The notes: generated from the letters alone by a model not told the origin. A DNA stretch of 64,000 nucleotides from Anticarsia gemmatalis (GCF_050436995.1 NC_134771.1:4381501-4445500), one strand, 5' to 3'; positions 30,628-40,964 are shown, numbered from the stretch's first letter. A program made the numbers and translations.

Positions 30628-31159
30628 CTAATTTCAAAATTTCTTCTGATTATAAGGCTAGTAGTCGTAGTTTCGATTTCCATACGAAACAAATAGCGTT
30701 TGACAATCAATATTGTAGCTAAATCTTTTGTCGGCTCATTAAACATCAAAATTTTTCTTATCCTCTCTATATTTTGGTACAAATCTGTTAAGCAGTTTAT
30801 GAGTTCATAGCGAACAGGCAGAGAGACACAGTAGGGGGCTTTGTTTTAATAAGAACTGTAGGTTCTAGGAAAAGAGGTATGTTTTTATCTTTTTAACCTA
30901 CATTTATGACTAATATTACACAGTATGCTAATATAATACTGCGGTTTTGTTGTAAAACAATAAACAATTTAAATTCAAAGCACACACTATGAATAATTTG
31001 TATGAATTACTCATTCATGTTACTTATACAAAAGGGGTTTTCCTATTATATTTTCTAAACCAGTTTAAGTATCTATCGCAAAATTATGACACGTATTTTT
31101 TCATAAGGTCTTTTTATATCAGTTTTGTATTATCAATAAATATTTTATGAGAACTTTTT
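30628..31159. other. AT-rich intergenic sequence, no gene seen
   Basis: Nothing recognisable. Confidence 0.4.
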
Positions 31160-31250
31160 CGTGGATACTTAGGTACATAATAAAATCAGAGGTGTATGAA
31201 ATACTTTCACGTTTCGCCATTAACAACGTTATGTCCCATATAATAGCCTT
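31160..31250 (-). mobile_element. Q element fragment
   Basis: GAGGTGTATGAAATACTTTC, ACGTTTCGCCATTAACAACG and TTATGTCCCATATAATAG are the complement of Q. Confidence 0.55.
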
Positions 31251-31309
31251 TCCCGCCCGTTTAAAAACATTCTTATATAAATTAAAAAAGGTCATTAGTA
31301 ATTTGCCCG

Positions 31310-31378
31310 ATCCGGGACTCAAAACCGGGACTCAAGGTCAGCAGTCGGATACTCTACCGACTGTGTCACAGCGGGCTG
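31310..31378 (-). mobile_element. Isolated tRNA-like SINE head
   Basis: On the minus strand GTCGGTAGAGTATCCGACTG and CCCGGTTTTGAGTCCCGGAT look like A and B boxes, but stem pairing is poor. It is probably a SINE I-type head rather than a tRNA gene. Confidence 0.5.
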
Positions 31379-31637
31379 TTTAAAACAATTTAAATTCAAA
31401 CCATACACTATGAATAATTTGTATGACTTTGTCTTACTCACTCATTCATCGTTTGTTGAATGAAAACATAGTTCAAATATTGTAGGTACACACTGGCGGG
31501 GTTTCCGGTTCAATGCGCATTCCCGGTTGAGGACGTGTCTCAGTCTTTATTGTCATGGTACTATAAACATCACGCCTTAATACCCGAAAGTGTAGGCAGC
31601 CGGGTCTGAAAAAGGTCTACATAATGTTTATAGTGTA

Positions 31638-31895
31638 CTAGCTGACCCGCGCAACTTTGCTTGCGTCACATAAGAGAGAACGGGTCAAAATTTTCACCGT
31701 TTTTGTAACATTTTTTACTGGTACTCTGCTCCTATTGGTCGTAGCGTGATGATATATAGCCTATAGCCTTCCTCGATAAATGGGCTATCTAACACTGAAA
31801 TAATTTTTCAAATCGGACCAGTAGTTTCTAAGATTAGCGCGTTCAAACAAACAAACAAACAAACTCTTCAGCTTTATAATATTAGTAAGTATAGA
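31638..31895 (-). mobile_element. Helitron-like element A6, complete
   Basis: Reverse orientation from CTAGCTGACCCGCGCAACTT, through GGTCGTAGCGTGATGATATA and (CAAA)n, to TATTAGTAAGTATAGA. One of the most complete A copies. Confidence 0.9.
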
Positions 31896-31975
31896 TAATT
31901 TTAGCCCTATATAATAAGGTGCTACTCTATTGTCATAAACGTAAATTACATCTCCGATAATATTCTAACATAAAT

Positions 31976-32189
31976 TTAAATAAATAAATAATAAATATTA
32001 TTGGACAACTCACACACGGTCATTTGATTCCGAACTAAGCAGAGCTTGTACCAAATAACTGATGATACATACTTATATACTTCTAAATACATACTTATAT
32101 ATATACATTAACATCCAGGCTCAGAACAAATACTCGTGCTAATCACACAAAGATTTTTCTCGGGTGGGATTCGAACCGACCACACGCTA
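31976..32189 (-). mobile_element. SINE L, head partly lost
   Basis: Complement of L: tail AATATTATTGGACAACTCAC, body, and B box GGTGGGATTCGAACCGACC. It ends at CACACGCT. Confidence 0.83.
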
Positions 32190-32249
32190 CATAAGATAGA
32201 AATTACGTTTAAAAATGTATAACCAGCATTGGGTCAGTGACCATATAAG

Positions 32250-32440
32250 TTTCATTACTGTCCCACTGCTGGGCAAGAGTCTCCTTCTATAATAAGAAAG
32301 AGACCTTAAGTCCACCACGCTGGCCATGTGCAAGACTAAACATCCTTCAAGAACTGTGTTAAAAAGCTCTCAGTCATGCAAGGTTGCATCACGATGTTTT
32401 CCTTCACAGTTATAACAAGTGATAATTACTAATATGTACA
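32250..32440 (-). mobile_element. SINE D, head missing
   Basis: TTTCATTACTGTCCCACTGC, CCACCACGCTGGCCATGTGC, GCAAGGTTGCATCACGATGT and ACAAGTGATAATTACTAATA in D order. Confidence 0.8.
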
Positions 32441-32519
32441 TACAAACATTATTTTGAAATGTCATGATTTACATGCATTAGTTGACTATTTTAATATCTG
32501 TCAAATTAACATCAATATA

Positions 32520-32736
32520 TTTCATTATACCAATATAAAAAAGCTGTAAATATGTATGTTTGAACGTAATAATCTCAGAAAGTACTTTTTCAATTGTGTT
32601 AAATAGTCCATTTTGTGAGGTAGTCTATAGGCTATATAGCATCACGCTATGACTAAAAGATTGGAGCAGTTGTAACAAATGTTGTGAAAACGAGAAAAGT
32701 TACGTTAATGCGAACGAAATAGCAGGCGAATGCTAG
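32520..32736 (+). mobile_element. Helitron-like element A, old copy (first of tandem pair)
   Basis: Diverged A features (AAAAAAGCTG, GTTTGAACGTAATAATCTCA, TATAGGCTATATAGCATCAC) ending at CTAG (32733-32736). The next copy follows at once. Confidence 0.65.
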
Positions 32737-32948
32737 TAATAATATAATGTAAATATAATAGAGTGTGTTTGTCTGTTTGAGCGCGCTAATCTCAGGAACT
32801 ACTGGTACGAATTGAAAAATCATTTTTGAGTTCAATAATCCATTTATCGACAAAGGTTATAAGGCTATACCATCACGCTATGCCTAATAGAAGCAAAGCA
32901 GTTTTAGAAAAAGTTATGAAAACGGAAGAACAAAGTCACGGCCGCTAG
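32737..32948 (+). mobile_element. Helitron-like element A, old copy (second of tandem pair)
   Basis: GAGTGTGTTTGTCTGTTTGA, GCGCGCTAATCTCAGGAACT, AAGGCTATACCATCACGCTA, ending GGCCGCTAG. It joins head-to-tail to the previous copy. Confidence 0.65.
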
Positions 32949-33370
32949 TTTCAAACAAAAAAACAAACGAACACACAATTATTTATTAAATAATAATCAA
33001 TTAATATCAACGACACATCTATTTAGTAGTAATATACCATAGAGAATGTATGCTAAACAATTTTTTTTTACCACAAACCGGCTAGTCTACTCTTTATGGT
33101 AATCGACTAGTAAATTTATTACTTATGATATTTTAATACTTAAGTTATGCTGCAAAAAAATATTAAAAGTTATATATTGAAATAGATAGGGATAATTTAT
33201 TTTTATGTTTTTGAAATGTCATGTTTCTGTTTTTTTTGTTCAACAGATGTTTGTTTAAACGGAAATCCTCTGATAGACCATGTTTGTGTTTGTCGTTTTC
33301 AATAACCTATCTTTAGTTAAGAGTACTTAACTGTCTATGTGTGGGCTGTAGTATATTCGACTTGTGTCTA
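32949..33370. other. AT-rich intergenic sequence, no gene seen
   Basis: Nothing recognisable. Confidence 0.4.
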
Positions 33371-33610
33371 CGAGGAGAGGAGCTCGTGACTTAGTTAACA
33401 ACAGCCGCGCGGATCGATCTCTGAGGTTAAGCTACGCTTCCCGAGGTCGTTGTGTGGATGGGTGACCATCTTATACACATCCAGTTCCTCCATGTTTCCG
33501 AAGGCACGTTAAATTGTAGGTCCCGGATGTAATTTTCAAAGATCTTTGACTGTCGTTAACAGTTGTCAGAAGCTTGAAAGTCTGACAACCAGTCTTACCG
33601 AAGGGTATCT
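33371..33610 (+). mobile_element. SINE H (5S-headed)
   Basis: Head with TCTCTGAGGTTAAGCTACGC and GTGTGGATGGGTGACCATCT, core TCCATGTTTCCGAAGGCACG, then body CTGTCGTTAACAGTTGTCAG and GTCTGACAACCAGTCTTACC. The 5S-like order is TTAAGC box, spacer, then GGATGGGTGACC box. Confidence 0.83.
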
Positions 33611-33712
33611 ATATACTATTTCTAATACACACATGACTTCGAAAAGTCATTGGTGTGTTGCCTTAGATTCAAACCCTCTACCACTTGCTTGGAAGACAAA
33701 TGAAACTACTCT
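33611..33712 (-). mobile_element. SINE D head fragment
   Basis: TTTCTAATACACACATGACT and CGAAAAGTCATTGGTGTGTT are the 5' end of D on the minus strand, followed by a degraded tRNA-like head (TTAGATTCAAACCCTC). Confidence 0.65.
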
Positions 33713-33949
33713 AATTACACATAACTATTAGAAATAACATCCAAAACATAAAATATAGCTTCATAATTTAATCTCTTTACTAAACAAACATTTTAAAATA
33801 CCACAAAATGATAAATAAGTAACCGATATACATATTTTCGTCAATAATTTATGTAAATTGTACCAAATTGTGTCGTGTACAGTAGCGAGAAGAAATTCGA
33901 TACCCCACCAAAAAAATTGCAAATGGCGACTTTTAAGCATAATATAGAT

Positions 33950-34394
33950 ATAAATATAAAAATATTATTAATGCGAAAGTTTGTGAGAATGTATGTATGT
34001 ATGGATGTTTGTTACTCTTTCACGCAAATACTACTGAACCGATTACAATGAAATTTGGTATGAAACGTGAAATTGTAAAACTGAACGACTGAAACTATGT
34101 TTTTGTAAATCGTAGACGGTCTTCTCGACACAGGCATGCCTAGTGAGAAGACCACCAGATATTGTTCCTACCGTTAAGAATGTATCAGCTTTAGATATGG
34201 AAATAATGTGAAGTGTTTATTTTAGAAACTTTTGTATTTGTCCATTGCTGCAATATATATTTTTTCATTTTTTCATTTTCAAGTAGCTAAAGATTCAGAA
34301 TAACACATAGGCTACTTTTTATCCCGGAGTTCTTGAGGGATCGGGATTTACACGGAAGGGTTTCCACACGGACGAAGTCGCGGGCAGCTTCTAA
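33950..34394 (+). mobile_element. Helitron-like element B3 interrupted by ~215 bp
   Basis: 5' part AATGCGAAAGTTTGTGAGAA..AAATTTGGTATG. Foreign sequence runs about 34064-34281. The B sequence then resumes with GCTAAAGATTCAGAATAACA, ends with the GACGAAGTC stem and CTAA at 34391-34394 (CTRR-type). Confidence 0.8.
34064..34281. other. Unclassified insert in Helitron B3
   Basis: Not found elsewhere in the window. It contains an inverted repeat GGTCTTCTC (34118-34126) / GAGAAGACC (34145-34153) enclosing a small AGGCATGCCT palindrome, and ends in TTTTTTCATTTTTTCATTTT. No termini or target duplication are obvious. Confidence 0.6.
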
Positions 34395-34713
34395 TATAGA
34401 TATAAATTTAACATAAATAAGGTATGACAGTGTATTTTATATAAAGATGGTATCTTGGTAATAATCGTTCTTTAGGATTATGAACTGTGTGGGAGTTTGA
34501 AATGATTATAAAATAATATCCTTGAATAAACATAGAATTTGCGTAACGTTTTTCTCGAAAATATAGGTAGAAGTATTCTAGAATACTGATAGCCTATTTT
34601 TATGATAGACTAGTTCGTTAGGCTTGCTATTCACATTATGCTATGTTCGGTTCGGCAGTAGGTATTTATCGAACAACAAAACACAAAAAACTAATCTTTT
34701 TTTAAGCTATATC
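34395..34713. other. AT-rich intergenic sequence, no gene seen
   Basis: Nothing recognisable. Confidence 0.4.
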
Positions 34714-34920
34714 GTTTGGCGCGGTGGTTAAAGTGGTCACCTCGCCGCTATAACCGTATCGATGCGGGAAAGGTCTTTGTGTAATGAGCACGATTATTTA
34801 TTCTGAGCCTGGTAGTGCATTTATCTATATAAGTATGTATTTAGAAGTATATAAGTATGTTTATCAGTTATTTGGTTACCATAGTATAAGCACTGCTTAG
34901 TTCGGAATTATATTGTTATT
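34714..34920 (+). mobile_element. SINE L with mutated head
   Basis: TCGTTTGGCGCGGTGGTTAA (A box). The B box is largely lost (GTATCGATGCGGG). The body and the end TAAGCACTGCTTAGTTCGGA follow. Confidence 0.8.
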
Positions 34921-35433
34921 TATTTATTTACGGAAAAGCATAAAAATATAATTCCCCTCCGAATTGGGATTCGAACCTGACACTTGAAAGCAACTACCAA
35001 ACTGAACTGAGATACGAATATCGACAACTGATTCAAAATCACTAAGAATTTCCAACTAATTTGCACAGGACCGGGATTCGAACCTGAGACTTCTACTCAA
35101 CAGTCACGTACTACCGATGCGCAGACGCACAATAACCCCATTGTGAACGAAACTATGACGAACAAACTTTAAAACAAAAAAACTTCTTTATACCGAACCA
35201 TAGACTATTTGTTCATTTCCGTTCTAAACAATTCACAAAAAAATAAACAAAAGTATTTGTGAAACGGCTGTGTAATTAATTGCGAAGTCCCAGGTTCGAT
35301 TCTCGTTACGTGCATGCAAAACTATTAACGTTTTTATAAGGACTTGCTACATTGACTTGGATTGATGAAATTTGGAATAGTCATTGCGGAGTTCGTAGAT
35401 TAGTTGTTACATTAGTAATAGGGCTTTTTGTTC
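34921..35433. other. Intergenic sequence with three B-box-like motifs
   Basis: GGGATTCGAACC at about 34967 and 35073 (minus-strand B boxes; the latter with a SINE I-type head) and CCAGGTTCGATTCTCG at about 35290. No gene seen. Confidence 0.45.
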
Positions 35434-35439
35434 TGCGGG

Positions 35440-35605
35440 TTTATCACGTATCTCAATTGACAACTAGTGTACGTCATATTGATGATCACTATTCTGTACA
35501 TTGCTGCTCTGACGTAACGTGTTAATTACTATAATCTAAGGGAGAAAACAATGTACAGCATAGTAGCTTTCAAATAGTTGTCAACTGAGATACGTGATAG
35601 GCAGG
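35440..35605. mobile_element. MITE-like inverted-repeat element
   Basis: Left arm ATCACGTATCTCAATTGACA then ACTA; right arm TAGTTGTCAACTGAGATACG then TGAT. Arms of ~24 bp with one mismatch, ~110 bp apart, with a further TGTACATTG/CAATGTACA pair inside. The termini are not firmly placed. Confidence 0.7.
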
Positions 35606-35757
35606 CTGTTGTTTAAATGACGAATAAAATTACTGATAAGTTGATAAATTTCTGAGATGATATTTAATTTGAAGAGCAGTTTCGATAATTTTCTGTCTCT
35701 ACAAAGTTATCGAAATGACATTATTTTAAATGAGAACAGACTCTGTGATATACTGAC

Positions 35758-35848
35758 GGCCTCTATGGCGCAGTGGTTAAGGCAGTCACCACGCCACCAG
35801 TGGCGCTCTGTGGTCTTTGCATACCCCTATAGAGAAAAAGGCGTGATA
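35758..35848 (+). mobile_element. tRNA-like head fused to K-type tail
   Basis: CTCTATGGCGCAGTGGTTAA and GGCAGTCACCACGCCACC is a SINE A-box region. After it comes AGTGGCGCTCTGTGGTCTTT and AGAAAAAGGCGTGATAT, the 3' part of K. The junction suggests K is the tail of a tRNA-headed SINE. Confidence 0.55.
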
Positions 35849-36086
35849 TCTATACTAATATAAAGCTGAAGAGTTTGTTTTTCTGAACGCACTAATTTCA
35901 GGAACTACTGGCGCGAATTGAAAAATTCTTTAACTGTTGGATAGCCTTTTAGGCTAGCTATAGGCTATATAAAATCACGCTACTACTAACAGGAGCAGAG
36001 TACCAGTAAAAAAATTTACAAAAGCGGAGAAAAATATGACCCAGTCTCTCTTATGTGACGCAAGCGAAGTTGCGCGGGTCAGCTAG
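35849..36086 (+). mobile_element. Helitron-like element A7
   Basis: TCTATACTAATATAAAGCTG start preceded by A. CGCAAGCGAAGTTGCG hairpin, GGGTCAG, CTAG end followed by T. Confidence 0.88.
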
Positions 36087-36307
36087 TTATGTATATATGA
36101 ATTGTTACTAAATCAAGGTCTCTACACTTTCTGGAAGCTCAAACACCATTTCCAAGTCCTTATCCACACTCTACAACTCCTTGCTCATTATTCAGCCATT
36201 AAGAACATGTTTGAACATGTCATATAAGGACATTGTTAATGTGATGTTTACTTAAGTATGTTGTTGCAACTATGTTAAATATTGTCTTTATTCTTTTATG
36301 TAGGTAC

Positions 36308-36495
36308 TAGAGGAGCTCGTGGATTAGTTAACAAGAGCGGATCTATCTCTGAGGTTAAGCTATGCTTGCCGATGTTTTTATGAGGATAGGTGACCATCTT
36401 ATACATATCGAGTTCCTCCGTGCCTCGAAGTAAGGCAGTCGGTCCTGCGCCTTACCTCTCACTGGTCGTGTCGGTTTTTCCTCCGTTTTGACACG
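36308..36495 (+). mobile_element. Chimeric SINE: 5S-like head on an I-type body
   Basis: Head GGATCTATCTCTGAGGTTAA, GC..TGAGGATAGGTGACC (5S-like, as in H), core TTCCTCCGTGCCTCGAAGTA, then GTCGGTCCTGCGCCTTACCT and CTCACTGGTCGTGTCGG, the body that in the copy at 14572-14800 follows a tRNA-like head. Confidence 0.72.
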
Positions 36496-36595
36496 ATGTT
36501 TTCACCTCAAAGTGATAATTATTTTTAATAATATTTTCTACATAAATTATAATAATTTTAATTAAAAAAATACTTACTTTTTAGCGCAACTTGTA

Positions 36596-36705
36596 CGAGT
36601 AGTATTCCTACGACGACGGGACTGCGTGGCGTTCTATGGTCTCTCTCTCGGCCTACCTCTTTGGGAAAAATACGTGATTTTATGTGTGTATGTATGAATA
36701 TACTA
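36596..36705 (+). mobile_element. K element copy
   Basis: CGACGGGACTGCGTGGCGTT, CTCGGCCTACCTCTTTGGGA and GATTTTATGTGTGTATGTAT. Confidence 0.6.
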
Positions 36706-36897
36706 TTAAAACAAAGCTCTAATTAGTAACACAGTGTTTTGTCATAACTATTTACAGCACAGTAGCGTGATTCTCTTCAGACGGTACTCGAGTATCGAAA
36801 GTTTGACATTTAAAATGTACTGCCAAAATAGTTCCTACGACGCCCGTCAGAGGGGCTGATCAGATTACTAGCCGGTTGTCGGTAGTCGATAGTAGCA

Positions 36898-37141
36898 GAG
36901 ATGGCTAGTTGTGCTCACCGGTCGTTAAACGATCTGTGGGTTAAGCAACCGTTGGCGCGGTCATTACATAGATGGATGACCTCATAATAGTATTTGAACT
37001 GAGCGTCGCCGTGCTTCGGAGGGCACGTAATAAGTCAGTCCCGGTTGTTGTCAATTAAGATAATAGTCGTTAAGCCATGTCAAAGGCCTTTCGGGCGGCT
37101 TGAACGACTTTGACACTAGGTTGACCACTAACCATACGATA
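36898..37141 (+). mobile_element. SINE G, full length
   Basis: GATGGCTAGTTGTGCTCACC start. 5S-like head with TGGGTTAAGCAACCGTTGGC and TAGATGGATGACC. Core CGTGCTTCGGAGGGCACG, body, CACTAACCATACGAT end, and an AAATAGATAG tail. Confidence 0.87.
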
Positions 37142-37691
37142 AATAGATAGTAGTAGAGAATCGAGCTACTGGAAGTTTATTAGTAAAACACAATTTTATG
37201 ATTTACTATAATCTTTTTCCTTACCTTGTTCTCAGTATATATTTGCACCAAACGTGCAATTAAAGTAGACTTGCAGCAAATTTCTTACGCATTAAATCCG
37301 CCCTTATTCTGTTTCATAAATTAATTTAATCAATATATTAGCACTGAGACATTAAATTTATTTATTTTTATGAGCAAAAATGTTCAATTTTTATGTAGGT
37401 CTCAAGCAAAATATAACACAGACCAGATTATAACCCTTCAAAATGAAATTTATATGTACAGTCGAAAGCAAAAATATCTATACACTTTTGACAGGATTTT
37501 TTGTTTAAAAATATCAATTAACAAGAGACTTAGTGATTTTGAATAAAATTGAATTGTATTGAATTGAATTGAAGGTGATTGTAAAACTACTTTGAAGTTA
37601 GAAAATAGTTTTATTATTACTACTTAACTTACGCTTTTCTTCCTTTCATTATTTTGAATTGATTACGATTTTTGTTTAATCAAAATGTGGT
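37142..37691. other. AT-rich intergenic sequence, no gene seen
   Basis: A short (GAATT)n-like run lies at about 37550-37575. Otherwise nothing is recognised. Confidence 0.4.
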
Positions 37692-37830
37692 AGCTTATTC
37701 GTAACCGGCGGTCCTGTATGACAAGATGTATGGATGTGAATGAAGCAAGAGAAGTTTTTAAGGATCGTACCAACTGGCGTTCTTTTTTTCGCCTATCCCT
37801 ATGAGAAAAAGGCATGATTTTATGTATGTT
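37692..37830 (+). mobile_element. K element, near complete
   Basis: TTATTCGTAACCGGCGGTCC, ATGACAAGATGTATGGATGT, GGATCGTACCAACTGGCGTT, then CCCTATGAGAAAAAGGCATG and a TATGTATG tail. Confidence 0.78.
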
Positions 37831-38085
37831 TGTAAGTAAAACTGAGTTAGTGTTTCCATATTTCTGCTTTCAACTGTACAAGAAACCCTTTCTCAAGCAA
37901 AACACCAACGATATCATTAAAGTTTAATATAATTCAGGAGCAGACACGCCATGAATCATTCATGTACATTTCACGGTGCCCATGACTTTTTTGACACCAT
38001 GCCACGCCATACATTCATGGTGATTAAGCCCCTTGAATTTGTTAGCTAACTTGCTTTTTTGTTATATTTTTGTGTAGTTTTGTGT

Positions 38086-38160
38086 TAGTCCCCAGCGTGG
38101 TGGAATTATGGCCCGTACTCAATCCGGGAGGAGACCCTTGCCCAGCAGTGGGACATTATT
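38086..38160 (+). mobile_element. SINE D, 5'-truncated
   Basis: GTCCCCAGCGTGGTGGAATT and GAGACCCTTGCCCAGCAGTG with the D 3' end. Confidence 0.7.
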
Positions 38161-38786
38161 TGGTATATTTATTCAGTTTCGTGTAGAGCTACAGTAATTA
38201 TTATGATGCAATTTTTCATTCTATACTTCATGATATCTAAATGACCTTCAAATTTTCATATATAAATACTAATTATCTGAATCAAATAAATTAACAGAGG
38301 TATTTTGTCAAGAACTGATAAAAAATCAAGTCAGCAATCGATTATTTTTCGAGACAGTCGTATTACCTAAATAATATATAATATATAAATAATATTAAAA
38401 AGATTGGTCACTTGGGTTCTACAAAGGATTTACGCTTCAAAAGAAGCAAAATATTTTATATATTTTTTCTAGTATAAGTGTATAAAATAAAACAAAAAAC
38501 ATTAGTTCTCTCCAACATTTATTGGTCGAAAAATAAATTAAAAACTTTGGATTTCAACAAAGGCCCAAAATCGTATAAATAAATACCTACAGGGACTACG
38601 CTTATTTTAACAACATATTTACATATTAATACCGAGACTTAAGTAGGTACATTAAATTTTTTTCGAACCTCCAGTATCATTTTTTACAATCTCATAGAAA
38701 CATACGTCAAATATGGTGAATAAACAATCATATTTTGTATTTAAATACAAAATAAATATACTTAAATTGTAACACACCATACTTCA
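38161..38786. other. AT-rich sequence, no gene or transposon recognised
   Basis: Start of a stretch unusually poor in the repeat families that fill the rest of the window. Confidence 0.45.
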
Positions 38787-39040
38787 GTCAATCATTGATT
38801 GACTGTGTGATTACACTGATGTATTGCGATCAATCACAGTGTTAATCACTCCAGTTATCGTCAAAAACCAAACTATTTTTAGCTAATCACCGATTGACAA
38901 TTTGTGATTACACTGATGTATTTCGGCCAATCACAGTGTCAATCACACACAGTTAACCGCCAAAGCACAACACTTTTCGCCAATCATTGATTGGCAATTT
39001 TATGATTACACAATTGTTAATCGAGTTAGTGTAATCACAA
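38787..39040. repeat. ~96 bp tandem array, each unit opening with a palindrome
   Basis: GTCAATCATTGATTGAC at 38787-38803, GCTAATCACCGATTGAC at 38882-38898 and GCCAATCATTGATTGGC at 38979-38995. Between them are GTGATTACACTGATGTATT (twice) and CCAATCACAGTGTCAATCAC-type segments. About 2.6 units. TGATTGAC/ATCAATCA resembles Exd/Pbx-type homeodomain sites; that role is inference. Confidence 0.8.
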
Positions 39041-40880
39041 CTTTGAAAAATTTACTTGAATGGAAGCTAATATATTGTTTTGCTGATGACAGATACTAAA
39101 AATATAGTATAACATATAACCGAACAAATTGATTAATGAAAACCTTTTAATTTCATTCATAGTATACATATCAATGGACATTTTGAATGAATATGCATTT
39201 CGTAAAATGATACTTTAATATTAATTTCATTTGAAAATAAAGTTGATTGTTTTATATGGTTTTACTATATGTATTAAAATACAAAATATTGTTTGAAATT
39301 CACCATAAATCACGTTCAAAACTCGAAAACAACGACATACAAAAACCTAACCTTACTTATTTCCCGAGTTCTTTACCCTATACACCTACATTATAATCAA
39401 TTTATATATCTACATTGTGGACTGTATCTTACACACATTATCTCATATCCATGACTAAGAAAAAAGTATATCTCTATCTCTTTTCTTCTCACGAATATTT
39501 GACAGCTCGCCGCCATTTTGTTTGACGTTGTCTTCGAGTTTCCTGTTCCTTAGTCCCGTAAGGCCTAAACATGTATTTTTTAATTCATTGTGCTATCAAA
39601 ATTTAGCTAAATTAGTATATTATGCAATATAATAGAGCTAGTGTTTGCAATATTTTAAGCGCAAATGAGTAATAATTTTCAATATGGCAGCTTTTTTGAC
39701 AGCACAATTAACTGTCAAAATGTTCAGTACAAACAGGACTTAATCAATTTGGATAACAATTTTTATTATTATTCGTCCCATAATTCAGACTGAGGCAGAG
39801 GTATCGTTTTCTATTTGAATTAAAATAAATATTTTCGCTAAAATATACTTAAATGGTACTAAAATAAATGATGAGTATAAAATCCTGAGTTTCTTGTTAA
39901 ATAAATATGAGTGTAAGTCAAAAATCGTGAAAAACACACCTCTACCTCGCCGAAGTAATTTACAAAAAATATTCATTTCCCAAAATCAAACCTGAGACAT
40001 TATGGCCGCGCGTTTATTACAGCATAATTAATTAACAGCTGCAAAATATATTATACAATACAACTAACGGTAATACCGTTCCCTACAACCTATTAAGTAT
40101 CTCCAAATTCAGGTTCCGTAGGTACAAGAGAAACGACACCCTAACACAAATATGATACAACCGAGAAATCAGGAAAACCGAAATTATTTTTTGAAAAATT
40201 TAACATGTCTAATATACCTACGGTACCTTGCATCTCGTGCCAACACAAGCACTCAATTATTAATATCCATTTTTTAGGAAAAGTGTGGATTTTGAATCAT
40301 TTTTTTTTCATCGTTTTAGGAAAATCACAACGATCGACCCAGTGACTTAAAACTTCAGAGTTTTCACTAATACTAAGATTAGTTATTTTACAAAAATACC
40401 TTTAGAACAGTTTAGAGGTAGCTGAAACATTACAATTTTATTTCTAAATTTCTTTCTCGCTATAACAGTAAAAATTAAGTACATCGAAAAAAGTCTATAA
40501 ATTGTGAAATAAGTACAAAATATAAAATAAATTATAATCGTTAAAAACTATATTAGCGATCGCTAGTAGCACCAATGCGAATATTTCTTAATAAAAATTG
40601 GAACTTTATTTATTAAATAGAAAAAAGCAAGAGCAATAATTCATTTTAATATAAAAAGTCGGCCTTAAAATTCTATTTTTTTTGTATAAAAAATTACGCA
40701 ACTGTATTAAATATCTATTTTAGTCCGAGTTTATTTTACACTATTTTTATATCCCGATTGCAATTTATTTTGTGAAAGCACATTTCAATAGTTATTGCTC
40801 TTGCCTCGAGTAAACTAAAATCCGTAAAAAATAAAAATAAAGGCTCAAAAAACATTTAATTTAACAACCTTTACTGAGCA
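39041..40880. other. AT-rich, transposon-poor sequence
   Basis: No gene seen. GCTCGCCGCCATTTTGTTTG (about 39505-39525) followed by TGTCTTCGAGTTTCCTGTTC is the only GC-richer patch; it could be part of a promoter or noncoding exon, but nothing decides it. ATGGCAGC and further AT tracts follow. Confidence 0.4.
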
Positions 40881-40891
40881 AACAAATATTC

Positions 40892-40964
40892 TATCAAAAA
40901 ATTGTATTGAAATTTTACAAATTCAATTGCAAAAAAATTGTTAAATTTCAATACAATTTTGATA
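40892..40964. repeat. Inverted repeat, ~22 bp arms
   Basis: TATCAAAAAATTGTATTGAA.. (40892-40915) and ..TTCAATACAATTTTGATA (40943-40964) with one extra A on the left. The spacer also contains CAATTG. Confidence 0.8.

Noticed and set aside
31310..31378. Possible tRNA gene on the minus strand
   Set aside because: A- and B-box-like motifs are present but the stems do not pair; it fits a SINE head.
38787..39040. CRISPR-like array of palindromic repeats
   Set aside because: Repeats and intervening sequence are both related between units, so it is a tandem repeat, not repeat-spacer; the genome is eukaryotic.
39505..39560. Possible first exon or promoter (GCCGCCATTTTG patch)
   Set aside because: No open frame, splice site or TATA arrangement that could be defended.
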